Source: Natronosalvus caseinilyticus (GTDB taxonomy: Archaea; Halobacteriota; Halobacteria; Halobacteriales; Natrialbaceae). Taken from it: a stretch of 64,000 nucleotides of DNA. Positions 24,592 to 33,246 of this stretch are shown here, in pieces. Under the pieces are notes generated by a model that was not told the origin of the DNA, ran no database searches, and worked only from the letters and a program-made list of their open reading frames with translations. Every line of letters starts with the position of its first letter. The first letter of the stretch is position 1. The position numbers were made by a program, and so were the translations under genes. The stretch covers positions 3,720,001 to 3,784,000 of the forward strand of contig NZ_CP071596.1 of assembly GCF_017357105.1 (NCBI RefSeq), written 5' to 3'.

Positions 24592-25377
24592 ATGAATACC
24601 CGTTCGGCCGAAGCGAACACCGAGGACGTGCTCGTCGAACTGATCCGGCGACACGACGTTTTCGACGTACTGGCCGACGAACCCCTCGAGAAACCCGAAC
24701 TCGCCGCAGCGCTCGAGGTTTCGCCGGCGACCGCCCATCGAATTCTCGCGTCGTTCCGGGAGAAGGATTGGATCCAACGGACGCCGCGTGGGTACACACT
24801 AACCCAGTTCGGCGAGGCACTGGGACGAGCCACCGCGACCTACCAGTCGACAGTCGCCGAGACGCACCGACTGGCTCCACTGTACGACGTGGTCACGGCC
24901 GCCGCGCCATCGGCGCCTATCGACTTCGCGTGGTTCGAGGACGCGACCGTCACCACTGTCGAGCCCCACGATCCATACCGCCCGCTGAATCGGTTCATCG
25001 AACTGCTCGAGGACACCTCCGCGATCCGCGGGTTCGACACGACGTCTGTCTCGCCAACCTACGTCGAGGACGTCTACGACCGCATCGCGGACGGGTTGCC
25101 GGTCGAACTCGTCTACGACCAGGCGGTCGTCGAACGGCTAGCGACCGAGTACACCGACCTCGCGACCGACGCGTTCGAGCGGGACAACTTCACGCTCTGG
25201 GTCCGCGAGGAGGTCCCGTTCGGTCTCGCGCTGTTCGACGATCGGGTCGGAATCGGAGGGTACGACGACGAGACGGGGCTCCTCGAGGTGTTCGTCGACA
25301 CCGATAACGAGGACGCGTACGCGTGGGGAGAACAGGTGTTCAATCGCTATCGGGAAGATGCAGACCGTCTCGTCTGA
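24592..25377 (+). CDS. Transcription regulator with winged helix and FilR1-like domain
   Basis: This 261-residue protein has an N-terminal winged helix (residues about 10-80): VFDVLADEPLEKPELAAAL, VSPATAHRILASFREKDWI, and a wing RTPRGYTLTQFGEAL. The C-terminal 170 residues resemble the FilR1 middle domain known from methanogen regulators and common in halophiles: AIRGFDTTSVSPTYVE, LPVELVYDQAVVERLA, WVREEVPFGLALFDDRVGIG. The ligand and targets are unknown. The leaderless TATA box at 24563 decides the start. It is the last gene of the rightward group here. Confidence 0.87.
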   Translation: MNTRSAEANTEDVLVELIRRHDVFDVLADEPLEKPELAAALEVSPATAHRILASFREKDWIQRTPRGYTLTQFGEALGRATATYQSTVAETHRLAPLYDVVTAAAPSAPIDFAWFEDATVTTVEPHDPYRPLNRFIELLEDTSAIRGFDTTSVSPTYVEDVYDRIADGLPVELVYDQAVVERLATEYTDLATDAFERDNFTLWVREEVPFGLALFDDRVGIGGYDDETGLLEVFVDTDNEDAYAWGEQVFNRYREDADRLV

Positions 25378-25420
25378 ATAGTCTACAAAAGCGACTCGAG
25401 ACTCGAGCCGTCCTCCAACA

Positions 25421-26137
25421 CTACGTATCGATGGAGACCAGCGCTAACTCGAAGGTTCGTTCGCCGTTCTCGTCGTAGTAGACGGTGTATGGCGCCAGTC
25501 CGAGGTCGGGTGCGAAACAGCCCTCGTGGACGGGCCGCCCGTCGACCTCGGTGACGGAGGCGTAGCACTCGACGCCCGCGTACGTTCGCCGTTCGGTGAT
25601 CGCAAATCGCACTGAGCCGTCCGGCGAGGAGTACGACCACTCGTCGCCGACTGAAAGCGTGCGTCCCTCGTAGTACCCCATCGTGGGCGAGAAGAGCGTC
25701 GCGAGGACGAACGTGCCCGCTGGGGTGAGGATCAGGTCGCTCTGGAGGTCCTCCTTCGTCCCGCTGACGGTCGTCTCGAACTGGGTGTCGGTCGTCTCGT
25801 ACTCGAGCGTGACGGTCGCCTCGTCGTCGGTCACGTCGGTGACGTCCCAGACGAGCGTTCCCGCTCCCTCGTCGGTCGAGTAGGTCTCGTAGGTGTAGGT
25901 GATCGGACGGTCGAACTCGAAGGGATTCCATGACGCGTCGCTCGCGTCGCCGTCCGTTGAGCGGTCTCCCGGGTCGGTCCCGTCGCTGTCGTCGTCACCG
26001 GTGGCTCCATCGTCGTCGACTTGTGCGTCTCCGATCGGGACGTCGTCGAGACAGCCGCCGAGAACGAGGGCCGTGGTGACGCCTGCGGTCCGAAGAAGCC
26101 GTCGCCTCGAGAGGACGCGATTCGCACGTGATTGCAT
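25421..26137 (-). CDS. Tat-exported lipoprotein of unknown function
   Basis: This 238-residue protein has a twin-Arg lipoprotein signal (SRRRLLRTAGVTTALVLGGC), an acidic Asp/Gly/Thr linker of about 45 residues, and a beta-rich folded domain. That domain starts near FEFDRPITYTYETYSTDEG and ends DENGERTFELALVSIDT. No family is recognised. The start MQSRANRVL at 26137 gives a signal of normal length; an upstream ATG at 26191 would give an unusually long one. The gene is convergent with the regulator gene, 43 bp away. Confidence 0.8.
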   Translation of the reverse strand: MQSRANRVLSRRRLLRTAGVTTALVLGGCLDDVPIGDAQVDDDGATGDDDSDGTDPGDRSTDGDASDASWNPFEFDRPITYTYETYSTDEGAGTLVWDVTDVTDDEATVTLEYETTDTQFETTVSGTKEDLQSDLILTPAGTFVLATLFSPTMGYYEGRTLSVGDEWSYSSPDGSVRFAITERRTYAGVECYASVTEVDGRPVHEGCFAPDLGLAPYTVYYDENGERTFELALVSIDT

Positions 26138-26356
26138 GGACCGATCGTTGGCTCCTGAGGATATTGTACTCACTCGATGAGACGAATTCACGGCGTGAAC
26201 GGGGGATGGGAATGGTACGGTATGAGCGAAGAACGGGGACGAAACGATCGAAGCGCGAGGCGGGTGGCCTCGACCTCCGCTCGAGAATCTCAGAGAGCCG
26301 AATCGGTATCCCCAGAATCGACTATTAGACGGAACAAAACGCGGGAAATCGACGGG

Positions 26357-27502
26357 TCAGTCGACGAAGTCGATGTCGTCGCCCTCGGGCTGGACGGCCT
26401 CGCCGTTCGGTCGGCCGTAGATCTGCGGGGATTCGACGCCGGTGACGACGATCATTGTGCGCATCGAGCCCTCGAGGGTCTCGTCGATCGAGGTCCCCCA
26501 GATGATGCGGGCGTCGGGGTCGATCCGGTCGTAGATCTCTTCGACGACGCCTTCTGCCTCCTCGATGGACATGTCGTTGCCACCGGTGACGTTGACGAGC
26601 GCGGAGTTCGCGCCGGAGATGTCGACGTCGAGCAGGGGCGATCGAAGCGCTGTCTTCACGGAGTCCTCGGCTTTCGCCTCTGAATCGGACTCCCCGAGAC
26701 CGATCATGGCGACGCCGCCGCGCTCCATCACGGTGCGGACGTCGGCGAAGTCGAGGTTGACCAGACCGGGTTTGGTGATGAGTTCGGTGATACCCTTGAC
26801 CGAGCGCATCAGGACCTCGTCGCTGACCTTGAACGCCTGGCGGACGGGGAGTTTGCCGACCGAGTCGAGCAGTCGGTCGTTCGGAACGACGATGACGGTA
26901 TCGGAGACGTCCCGCAGGCGCTCGAGGCCGGCCTCGGCGTTCGTTCGCCGGACCTCGCCCTCTGCGGTAAAGGGCGTCGTAACGATCGAAATCGTCAGTG
27001 CGCCGGACTCGCGGGCCGCCTTGGCCACGACGGGGGCCGAACCGGTGCCGGTACCGCCGCCCAATCCGGCCGTGACGAACACCATGTCGGCGCCGTCGAT
27101 CGCGTCGTAGATGTCCTGCTGGCTCTCGAGGGCGGCTTCCTCGCCGACCTGCGGGAGCGAGCCGGCGCCGCGGCCCGACGTCTTCTGCTCGCCCATCAGG
27201 ATCTTGGTGTCGGCGTCGATCTCGACGAGGTGCTGGACGTCGGTGTTGGCGGCGACCAGTTTCGCGCCGTGGATGCCCTCCTCGTTCATCCGATCGACGG
27301 TGTTGCCGCCCGCACCGCCGCAGCCGACGACCGTGATGTTCGTTTGGAGGTCGTCGAGCACGTCGAGCAGTTCGTCGTCGGTCATCGTTCCGGAGTTCGC
27401 GCCAGCGTCGGCCCCGCCCTCGTGGGGTTCCTCGGCCCCGGGGACGCCCTCGGCGGCGTCCTCCTCGGCCTCGTCGATGGCATTTTCGACAATTGAGTCC
27501 AT
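26357..27502 (-). CDS. ftsZ1: Cell-division GTPase FtsZ1
   Basis: This 381-residue tubulin-fold GTPase polymerises at mid-cell. GTP binding is by [15 protein letters not shown], the tubulin signature GGGTGTG at 148-154, and AANTDVQ. The GTP-hydrolysis T7 loop reads [11 protein letters not shown]. The acidic N-terminal extension of about 50 residues and the overall sequence fit FtsZ1 of halophiles, which have two FtsZ proteins with distinct roles in ring assembly and constriction. The C terminus ends in an acidic peptide ([10 protein letters not shown]). Its promoter region contains a tandem GTCTGAC repeat (27554-27568) shared in part with the smc operon. Confidence 0.96.
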   Translation of the reverse strand: MDSIVENAIDEAEEDAAEGVPGAEEPHEGGADAGANSGTMTDDELLDVLDDLQTNITVVGCGGAGGNTVDRMNEEGIHGAKLVAANTDVQHLVEIDADTKILMGEQKTSGRGAGSLPQVGEEAALESQQDIYDAIDGADMVFVTAGLGGGTGTGSAPVVAKAARESGALTISIVTTPFTAEGEVRRTNAEAGLERLRDVSDTVIVVPNDRLLDSVGKLPVRQAFKVSDEVLMRSVKGITELITKPGLVNLDFADVRTVMERGGVAMIGLGESDSEAKAEDSVKTALRSPLLDVDISGANSALVNVTGGNDMSIEEAEGVVEEIYDRIDPDARIIWGTSIDETLEGSMRTMIVVTGVESPQIYGRPNGEAVQPEGDDIDFVD

Positions 27503-27528
27503 TCTTGCTCCGTTCTAGAGGATGGAGT

Positions 27529-27568
27529 ATTATTATCTTTCCCCCATGCGTCAGTCAGACGTCAGACA
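27529..27568 (-). promoter_or_regulatory. ftsZ1 promoter with doubled GTCTGAC box
   Basis: On the coding strand, an AT-rich GATAATAATAC (27529-27538) lies about 27-36 bp before the ATG and can serve as TATA box. About 15 bp further upstream is GTCTGAC repeated head to tail (27554-27567), containing the word TGTCTGACGT. The same ten bases occur in the promoters at 36264 and 57152. Confidence 0.55.
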
Positions 27569-27638
27569 TAGTAATGGATTCTTACACATAATCAGGTTGT
27601 CACTGATGTACCAGCAGAAGAAACCCCGTAACTGATCG

Positions 27639-29000
27639 TTACTTCTCGTCCTCGAGACGGTTCCACGGGAACGATTTGCTCCGTTCTCGAGAGACGTCCT
27701 CGGCCCGAACGGGCCGCCCATCGACGGTCACGTCCTCACCCGCTGACAGTCGTCCGAACTTCGGGCCCTCCGGGACGCCCGCCTCGCGAGCGAGCGCCGG
27801 ATCGAAGGCCACCTCGCGGACGACCACGGCTCGCTCGCGGACGTCGACGGCCTCGTAGCGGTCCTCGAGTACCGCCGCAGCCGTGCGAACGATGGACTCG
27901 AGCGGGCCCTCACCAGCGGCGGAGGTAGCGGGAAAGGCGGCTCGTCCCCCGACTCGGCTCCCGCCGTTTCGCGTCTCGAACGCGACCGCAGTGGACTCGA
28001 GGCTCGCTCGAACGGCCTCTGCGTCGACGGCTTCCGCGGCCTCGAGCAGTTCCGTAGGCAGCTCGACGACCGCGAATTCGTCCGCTCGGCTGGACCCGAA
28101 GCGAACGCCGTCGTCGACGGCTCCCAGTCTGGACTCGACCGCGTCGACGAGGTCCAGGGGCCGGTCGCCGACCTCGCGAAGCCAGGTTTCGCTCACGACG
28201 CGGTAGCCGAGGTCCTCGATCGTGGCCTCGAGGGCGGGCCACTCGCCGTCGAGGACGGCGTGATCGGCGTCGCTCGCGTCGAACGCCGCCTCGATAACCT
28301 CACGGTGGTCGGCCGGGTCGCCCATCGCCTCGAGTGCCCAGTCGGCGGCGACGTGGCCGACGGCCCACGGCGTCTCCCTGGCGATCCGTTCGAACCGGGG
28401 GACGTAGTGGTTGCCGCCGAAGCCGACGAAGGTCCGTCGCCGGTGCGGGGCGATGTCCCGCAACTCGAGAATGGCCTTCGCGACGGCACGAGCACCCTCG
28501 GGGTCGTCCCACTGTGCGTCGTCGCTTCCCAGTTCCGCGAACAGCGAGGGACAGCCGACGTCGGTCGGGCCGTGGTGGGTGCACTCGAGGCCAGTGTCGT
28601 ACCCCTCGGGCGCGTGGCGGTCGAACGCCTCGAGGAGTTCGGCGAGGGCGTTCGGCGCCGCCTCGGCGACGGCGTTCGGCTCCCCGCCGTACTCCGCAGG
28701 GCCGAAGTTGCCAGTCGAGTGGGCCGTCAGCAGCGGGCCGGTGTTCCCAGAGTGGCGCGAGGCGAAGACGAGCAGGTCGGGCTCGGGGTCGACGTCGAAG
28801 GCGTCGACGAGCCGTTCGAGGTCCAGATGGAGGGCTTCGAACGACCGCAACTCGGCGCCATCGGTGCGGTAGTAGGTGTCGCCGCCCTCGGCGTCGGGCG
28901 TCTCCGGATCGACGCGTTCCTCCCAGTCACTCAGCTCGCGGAGGTGGGAGCAGATGTGGCTCGAGGCGCGGTCGGCGCGGCTCTCGACGATTGCGATCAC
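27639..29000 (-). CDS. dtdA: D-aminoacyl-tRNA deacylase, archaeal DtdA type
   Basis: This 453-residue metal-dependent enzyme removes wrongly attached D-amino acids from tRNA. Signature pieces are LLVFASRHSGNTGPLLTAHSTGNFG near the N terminus, LECTHHGPTDVGCPSLFAELG, and the FVGFGGNHYVPRFE loop. The family is usually about 280 residues. The extra C-terminal 170 residues, ending RSKSFPWNRLEDEK, are the extended form seen in halophiles. The start is a GTG at 29000 (protein starting MIAIVESRADR), since the longer open frame upstream is not conserved-looking. The gene lies 136 bp before ftsZ1 on the same strand. Confidence 0.92.
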   Translation of the reverse strand: MIAIVESRADRASSHICSHLRELSDWEERVDPETPDAEGGDTYYRTDGAELRSFEALHLDLERLVDAFDVDPEPDLLVFASRHSGNTGPLLTAHSTGNFGPAEYGGEPNAVAEAAPNALAELLEAFDRHAPEGYDTGLECTHHGPTDVGCPSLFAELGSDDAQWDDPEGARAVAKAILELRDIAPHRRRTFVGFGGNHYVPRFERIARETPWAVGHVAADWALEAMGDPADHREVIEAAFDASDADHAVLDGEWPALEATIEDLGYRVVSETWLREVGDRPLDLVDAVESRLGAVDDGVRFGSSRADEFAVVELPTELLEAAEAVDAEAVRASLESTAVAFETRNGGSRVGGRAAFPATSAAGEGPLESIVRTAAAVLEDRYEAVDVRERAVVVREVAFDPALAREAGVPEGPKFGRLSAGEDVTVDGRPVRAEDVSRERSKSFPWNRLEDEK

Positions 29001-29203
29001 GGATCGTCGTCGGCCGCGGGGAACCGAATAGGCTCCGTTTTTGATCCGTTGGTAGCGATTCGAACTGCGCGTACCTCGACGGGCTGGAAGCGAAGTTCGT
29101 CGGTCAAAAACGACGACTGCAAGCAAGATGGCTGCGAACGAATCGATCGAGAATGTACATCAGTTACACAACATATTTTGCCTGGAGTTCCCGTATCGTC
29201 AGT

Positions 29204-29425
29204 ATGAACACCGTGACTCGCCTCTACATGCGCGCCGACGAGTGGGCGAAGGGACTCTCTCGAGTGCGGTATGCAGCCCTGCTGGGTATGTCGGCAGGTA
29301 TCGGCGTTCTCGCGGTTGGTCTTCTGTTGAGTGATGAGTTCCCCCTCGTTCAGGCTCTCACGATGGGAATCGTGATGTTCTCACTGGAGTGTGCGTTTGG
29401 GGCGTTCCAGACGACCGAGGAGTGA
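29204..29425 (+). CDS. Small two-helix membrane protein
   Basis: This 73-residue protein has a short polar start (MNTVTRLYMRADEWAKGLSR) and two hydrophobic segments, YAALLGMSAGIGVLAVGLLL and a second rich in Met, Ile and Phe near the end. It finishes FGAFQTTEE. No family is recognised. The start at 29204 was chosen because the preceding sequence is AT-rich and promoter-like (ACATATTTTGCC about 30 bp upstream). It is divergent from dtdA. Confidence 0.6.
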   Translation: MNTVTRLYMRADEWAKGLSRVRYAALLGMSAGIGVLAVGLLLSDEFPLVQALTMGIVMFSLECAFGAFQTTEE

Positions 29426-29549
29426 TGGGAGACAGATCTGTGACGAAGCGATTCACAAATCGGTCCGGGCGGATGCGAATCTCGACGACCCCGAGTCGGC
29501 AGTGACGGCGTCGACGTGGGGGCAGCACCGAGCCGTCTGTGGGACCGAC

Positions 29550-29723
29550 TCAGCGCTCGAGGTCGACGGTCAGGTCGGTCGCGATCCAGCCATCGGTGTT
29601 GTTCCACTCGGTGAAAACGGCTTTGCCGGGGCGGGTCTCGTGACAGGTCACCAGGCAGTCGGCGTCCGCGTCGTCGGAGCGCTCGAGCGAGCGCCCGTCG
29701 TCACGCTGTACGGGAACGTCCAT
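29550..29723 (-). CDS. 57-residue protein under a DtxR/IdeR-like operator
   Basis: This acidic microprotein starts MDVPVQRDDG and has two Cys in CLVTCHETRPG (C23, C27). It ends with a compact WNNTDGWIATDLTVDLER segment that looks folded rather than random. I do not recognise a function. A TATA element about 28-32 bp upstream and a 14-bp palindrome between it and the ATG indicate strict repression, probably by an iron-responsive regulator. A role in iron or metal stress is therefore inferred from regulation, not from the protein itself. Confidence 0.65.
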   Translation of the reverse strand: MDVPVQRDDGRSLERSDDADADCLVTCHETRPGKAVFTEWNNTDGWIATDLTVDLER

Positions 29724-29732
29724 TAGCAGGTG

Positions 29733-29760
29733 TTAGGCGAGCCTAAACCTATATAGGTTT
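29733..29760 (-). promoter_or_regulatory. Iron-repressor-like operator overlapping a palindromic TATA box
   Basis: TTAGGC-GA-GCCTAA (29733-29746) is a perfect 14-bp palindrome of the TTAGG type recognised by DtxR/IdeR/Idr regulators. It is followed without a gap by AAACCTATATAGGTTT (29745-29760), a perfect 16-bp palindrome that includes the TATA box. The minus-strand ATG is at 29723, so the operator covers the expected transcription start. Another GCCTAA half-site lies at 29767-29772. Confidence 0.7.
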
Positions 29761-29830
29761 TGGTCCGCCTAAGACGACGGCGGCCGACCACGCCCGCGGA
29801 CTTTTGGCCTCGGCCGACGAACGTCGACCC

Positions 29831-30814
29831 ATGAGCAACGAGACGCCCGACGTCGCCCCCGTCGTCGAGGAGACGGCAACCGACATCGCCGACATGGAGG
29901 TTCGCGGCGCCGCGACCATCGCCGACGCCGCGGCGGCCGCCCTCGCCGCCCAGGCCGAACGCTCCGAGGCGGACTCGCCGGAAGCGTTCCGCGAAGAACT
30001 CGAGGCCGCGGCTTCGGCGCTGTACGAGACGCGACCGACCGCGGTGAGCCTGCCAAACGCCCTGCGGTACGTCCTCCGTGGCGTCGAGGGCGAGACCGTC
30101 GCAGCCATGCGCGAGTCGACGGTCGCTCGCGCCGAGGCGTTCCAGGCGGACCTCGAGCAGGCCCAGGAGACCCTCGGTGAGGTCGGCGCGAACCGGCTAC
30201 GCGACGGCGACGTCGTCATGACCCACTGCCACTCGACGGACGCGCTCGCCTGCGTCGAGGCCGCCGTCGAGGACGGCAAGCACATCGAGGCAATCGTCAA
30301 GGAGACCCGGCCGCGCCTCCAGGGGCACATCACCGCCAGTGAGTTGCGCTCGATGGGCGTCCCCGTCACGTTGATCGTCGACAACGCCGCCCGCCGGTAC
30401 CTCGACGAGGCCGACCACGTACTCGTCGGGGCCGACAGCATCGCCGCCGACGGCAGCGTCATCAACAAGATCGGCACCAGCGGCCTGGCCGTCAACGCCC
30501 GGGAGCGCGGCGTGCCGGTGATGGTCGCCGCCCAGTCGATCAAACTCCACCCCGACACGATGACCGGCCACACCGTCGAAATCGAGATGCGTGACGAGCG
30601 GGAAGTGCTCGAGGAGACGGCTTACGCGGACGTCGCGGCCGACGGCGACGTTCCCGACGACGGCCTCACCGTCGAGAACCCGGCGTTCGACGTGACCCCG
30701 CCCCGCCACGTCGACGCCATCGTCACCGAGCACGGGCAGTACCCGCCCGAGAGCATCGTGATGCTCATGCGCGACCTCTTCGGCGAGACGACGACCGATC
30801 CCTGGGCGGTCTGA
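29831..30814 (+). CDS. Ribose-1,5-bisphosphate isomerase
   Basis: This 327-residue protein of the eIF2B/MTNA superfamily converts ribose 1,5-bisphosphate to ribulose 1,5-bisphosphate. The catalytic pair expected from the Thermococcus enzyme is at the same numbers: C133 in VMTHCHSTDAL and D202 in LVGADSIAADG. Other family segments are VRGAATIADAAA, IVKETRPRLQG and INKIGTSGLAV. The N-terminal helical half is typical. The PfkB kinase and nucleoside phosphorylase downstream can supply its substrate from nucleosides. ATG at 29831 was preferred to an in-frame start at 29804. Confidence 0.93.
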   Translation: MSNETPDVAPVVEETATDIADMEVRGAATIADAAAAALAAQAERSEADSPEAFREELEAAASALYETRPTAVSLPNALRYVLRGVEGETVAAMRESTVARAEAFQADLEQAQETLGEVGANRLRDGDVVMTHCHSTDALACVEAAVEDGKHIEAIVKETRPRLQGHITASELRSMGVPVTLIVDNAARRYLDEADHVLVGADSIAADGSVINKIGTSGLAVNARERGVPVMVAAQSIKLHPDTMTGHTVEIEMRDEREVLEETAYADVAADGDVPDDGLTVENPAFDVTPPRHVDAIVTEHGQYPPESIVMLMRDLFGETTTDPWAV

Positions 30815-30882
30815 GGCCGCGCTACGGCCGAACGTCGCCGATAACCGGAAATTGTTTCACGCTGGTCTGTCCCAGTAGTGCT

Positions 30883-31713
30883 ATGGTAGTACCCGAGGGA
30901 TTCGTCTTGCCGCCGTGGTACGTGGTGGTGCCGCTGGCGGTGGTGCTTCTGGGGACCGTCGCGCTCCTGTGGGTGCTGGCGCCGCCGGTGACCGACGAGA
31001 CGGTGATGGCGTTCGTCCCGTGGATGATGCTGGGGTCGACGCTGTACGTCCTGTACCAGCTCGAGCAGTTTCCCGCGAGCCTCGAGGCACTGTTCAGTGC
31101 GCCGACGGTGTACGTGACCACGGCGACGGTTGCCGGGTTGACCTGGATCGCCGGCAGCTTTCTGTATGCCGCCGGCTTGCAACGATCGATCGAACGCTTC
31201 GTCGGCATCGTCGGAACCGGCTTCGCCGTCGTCTTCGCCACGTTCACCGTGCTGATCGGCTGGCAGATGGGGACATTCGAACCCTTCTGGCCGGTGATCA
31301 CCGTCGTCGTCACCGGCGTCGTCGCCGCCATCGCCTGGGTGGCCCTCAGCCTCTGGCTGACCGACGTCGCGGCCGTGACGGGGGTGACCGGCGCGCTGGT
31401 CGTCTTCGCCCACGCCCTCGACGGCGTGTCGACGGCGATCGGCTACGACGTCCTCGGCGTCCGCGAGGACGTCCCCGCCTCGGCGTTCATCCTCGAGGTG
31501 GGCGAGATGCTCCCGACGGCGGGGTACATCGGTGGCGGCTGGCTGTTCGTCCTCGTGAAGGTCGTCCTCGCGCTGATCATCGTCTCGCTGTTCGAGGAGT
31601 ACGTTCGCGAGGAGCCCCGCCAGGCCCGAATCGTCCTCGGATTGATCGCAGCCGTCGGACTCGGTCCCGGTGTCCACAACGTCCTCCTGTTTACCGTGGG
31701 CGTGGGGGCGTGA
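30883..31713 (+). CDS. DUF63 family membrane protein
   Basis: This 276-residue integral membrane protein has about seven to eight helices: YVVVPLAVVLLGTVALLWVL, a PWMMLGSTLYVLYQLEQF region, GLTWIAGSFLYAAGL, and others to the end GVHNVLLFTVGVGA. A conserved-looking stretch between helices, LVVFAHALDGVSTAIGYDVL, carries His and Asp that could face the membrane interior. DUF63 is an archaeal family without known function. The gene starts 68 bp after the ribose-bisphosphate isomerase gene on the same strand, so co-transcription is possible. Confidence 0.85.
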   Translation: MVVPEGFVLPPWYVVVPLAVVLLGTVALLWVLAPPVTDETVMAFVPWMMLGSTLYVLYQLEQFPASLEALFSAPTVYVTTATVAGLTWIAGSFLYAAGLQRSIERFVGIVGTGFAVVFATFTVLIGWQMGTFEPFWPVITVVVTGVVAAIAWVALSLWLTDVAAVTGVTGALVVFAHALDGVSTAIGYDVLGVREDVPASAFILEVGEMLPTAGYIGGGWLFVLVKVVLALIIVSLFEEYVREEPRQARIVLGLIAAVGLGPGVHNVLLFTVGVGA

Positions 31714-31717
31714 GGGC

Positions 31718-31855
31718 GGGTTGGCTCGAGTTAATCGAGAAGCCCCGACGACCGCTCAAGTAACTGAGTGAACCCGACAACTGCTCGAGTGACCGAGAAA
31801 ACATGACGAACGCCCGTGTAGCGAGAAACCCGACGACCGCTCACAGATCGAGAGG
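31718..31855. repeat. Degenerate tandem repeat of about 29-bp units
   Basis: The gap between the DUF63 and PfkB genes contains four to five diverged head-to-tail units of 27-30 bp, built on CCGACGACCGCTC...GAGTGAAC/GAGAAAAC. Units begin near 31743, 31773, 31802 and 31829, with a fragment before. There is no coding frame. The units are too unlike for CRISPR. The array lies just upstream of the kinase promoter (AACGTTTTTTG near 31862). Confidence 0.6.
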
Positions 31856-31902
31856 AGACGACAACGTTTTTTGACCGGCTCTCGTCTCTCCGCCATCGTC
31901 GA

Positions 31903-32790
31903 ATGGTCACCGTACTCACCGCCGGCCACGTCAACTGGGACGTCACCCTCCGCGTCGACCGCTTCCCCGAACCCGACGGCGAGGCCGCCATCCGCTCGCA
32001 ACGCCAGTCCGGCGGCGGAAGCGCCGCGAACGTCGCCGCCGCGCTCGCCACCCTCGAGGTCGAGGCCGGCCTCGTCGGGAGCGTCGGCGACGACGACAAC
32101 GGCCTCCTCGCCAGGCGCGAACTCGAGGCCGCGGGCGTCGATCTCGAGGGCGTTCGGATCATCGAGGGCGCCGACACCGCGGTCAAGTACATCCTGGTCG
32201 ACGACGACGGCGAGGTGGCCGTCCTCGGGAACGACGGGGTCAACGAGGCCGTTCGGCCGTCCGATCTGGACCCAAACCGCATCGAGCGCGTCGATCACGT
32301 GCACCTGACGAGCCAGCGACCGGATACGGCCGGCCGCCTCGCCAGTCTTGCCAGCGACGCCGGCGTGACCGTCAGCATCGATCCCGGACGGCGGCTGGCC
32401 GAACGCGACTACGACGAGGCACTGGCCCACGCGGACGTGATCTTCGCGAACGACCGGGAGGTCGAGGCGATGATCGAGGAGACCTACCCCACGTCGGACT
32501 TCAGCGACCGTATCCTGGCCGTCAAGTACGGCAGTGACGGGGCCGAAGTCCACACGCCTGGAGGATCGGTTCACCACCCCGGGTTCGACATCGAAGCCGT
32601 CGACACGACGGGTGCCGGCGACGCGTTCGCGGCTGGCTTTCTCGCGACGTACCTCGAGACCGACGACGTCGAACGGATCCTCGAGTTCGCGAACGCCTGT
32701 GGCGCGCTCGCGGCGAGCGTCGAGGGGGCACGGTGTGCGCCGACGGTTGATGCAGTCGAGGCGCTACTCGACGACGCCCGCACCCGCTGA
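31903..32790 (+). CDS. PfkB-family sugar/nucleoside kinase
   Basis: This 295-residue ribokinase-fold enzyme shows the N-terminal substrate motif SGGGSAANVAAALATL (about 36-51) and the C-terminal catalytic motif DTTGAGDAFAAGF, with the GAGD anion hole at 237-240 and D240 as base. Given the isomerase upstream and a nucleoside phosphorylase downstream, a likely reaction is phosphorylation of ribose 1-phosphate to ribose 1,5-bisphosphate, as in the halophile pentose bisphosphate route. Ribose, fructose or 2-keto-3-deoxygluconate remain possible substrates. TATA-like CGTTTTTTG lies about 35 bp upstream. Confidence 0.88.
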   Translation: MVTVLTAGHVNWDVTLRVDRFPEPDGEAAIRSQRQSGGGSAANVAAALATLEVEAGLVGSVGDDDNGLLARRELEAAGVDLEGVRIIEGADTAVKYILVDDDGEVAVLGNDGVNEAVRPSDLDPNRIERVDHVHLTSQRPDTAGRLASLASDAGVTVSIDPGRRLAERDYDEALAHADVIFANDREVEAMIEETYPTSDFSDRILAVKYGSDGAEVHTPGGSVHHPGFDIEAVDTTGAGDAFAAGFLATYLETDDVERILEFANACGALAASVEGARCAPTVDAVEALLDDARTR

Positions 32791-32833
32791 TTTCGTGCCA
32801 CTTTTTACCACGTTCTTCACTACCAAACTATTG

Positions 32834-32855
32834 CAGACAGTGGTGTCTGACGGTA
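32834..32855 (+). promoter_or_regulatory. Inverted repeat and TGTCTGACG box upstream of the HalOD1 gene
   Basis: CAGACA-GTGG-TGTCTG (32834-32849) is a perfect inverted repeat, continuing as TGTCTGACGGTA. That is one inserted G away from the word in the ftsZ1, smc and 57-kb promoters. It lies about 62 bp before the HalOD1 start. Confidence 0.4.
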
Positions 32856-32916
32856 GTTATATGGCGTTAGTCGTTGGCAACTCGAGTAGCGTCACGGAGA
32901 CGTATACCTGATAGAC

Positions 32917-33246
32917 ATGAACGAACGAACAGTAGGGGCCGTTCGCTCCCGGGGGACTGGGGCACGACATCACGTTCGGTACGAGCGGGACGACGACGAG
33001 CCACTGAGCGTGGCCACGGCGTCCGCAATTGCGATGTACAGGGCCGAAGAGGTACTTTCGTCGTCGACACAGCTGTACGAGTACGTCGACCCGGAGGCAC
33101 TCGATGCGCTGTTCGCAGACAGGCACGACGGGACGCCTCGCGAAGCGGGCCGAATCACGATCGATCTCCCCGACGGGCTGGTCGTCATCACGTCGACGTC
33201 CATTCACGTCACGCCCGACGACGAGCGACAAGAGATTACGTCGTAA
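32917..33246 (+). CDS. HalOD1 output-domain protein
   Basis: This 109-residue protein matches the haloarchaeal output domain HalOD1, found alone or behind receiver domains. Core pieces are SVATASAIAMYRAEEVLS, QLYEYVDPEALDALF and GRITIDLPDGLVVITSTS. Its biochemical output is unknown. It sits between the kinase and phosphorylase genes on the same strand but 126 bp and 343 bp away from them, so it probably has its own promoter (see 32834-32855). Confidence 0.85.
   Translation: MNERTVGAVRSRGTGARHHVRYERDDDEPLSVATASAIAMYRAEEVLSSSTQLYEYVDPEALDALFADRHDGTPREAGRITIDLPDGLVVITSTSIHVTPDDERQEITS

Noticed and set aside
31718-31855. Possible CRISPR array
   Set aside because: Units are contiguous, strongly diverged and without unique spacers; no cas genes in the window.
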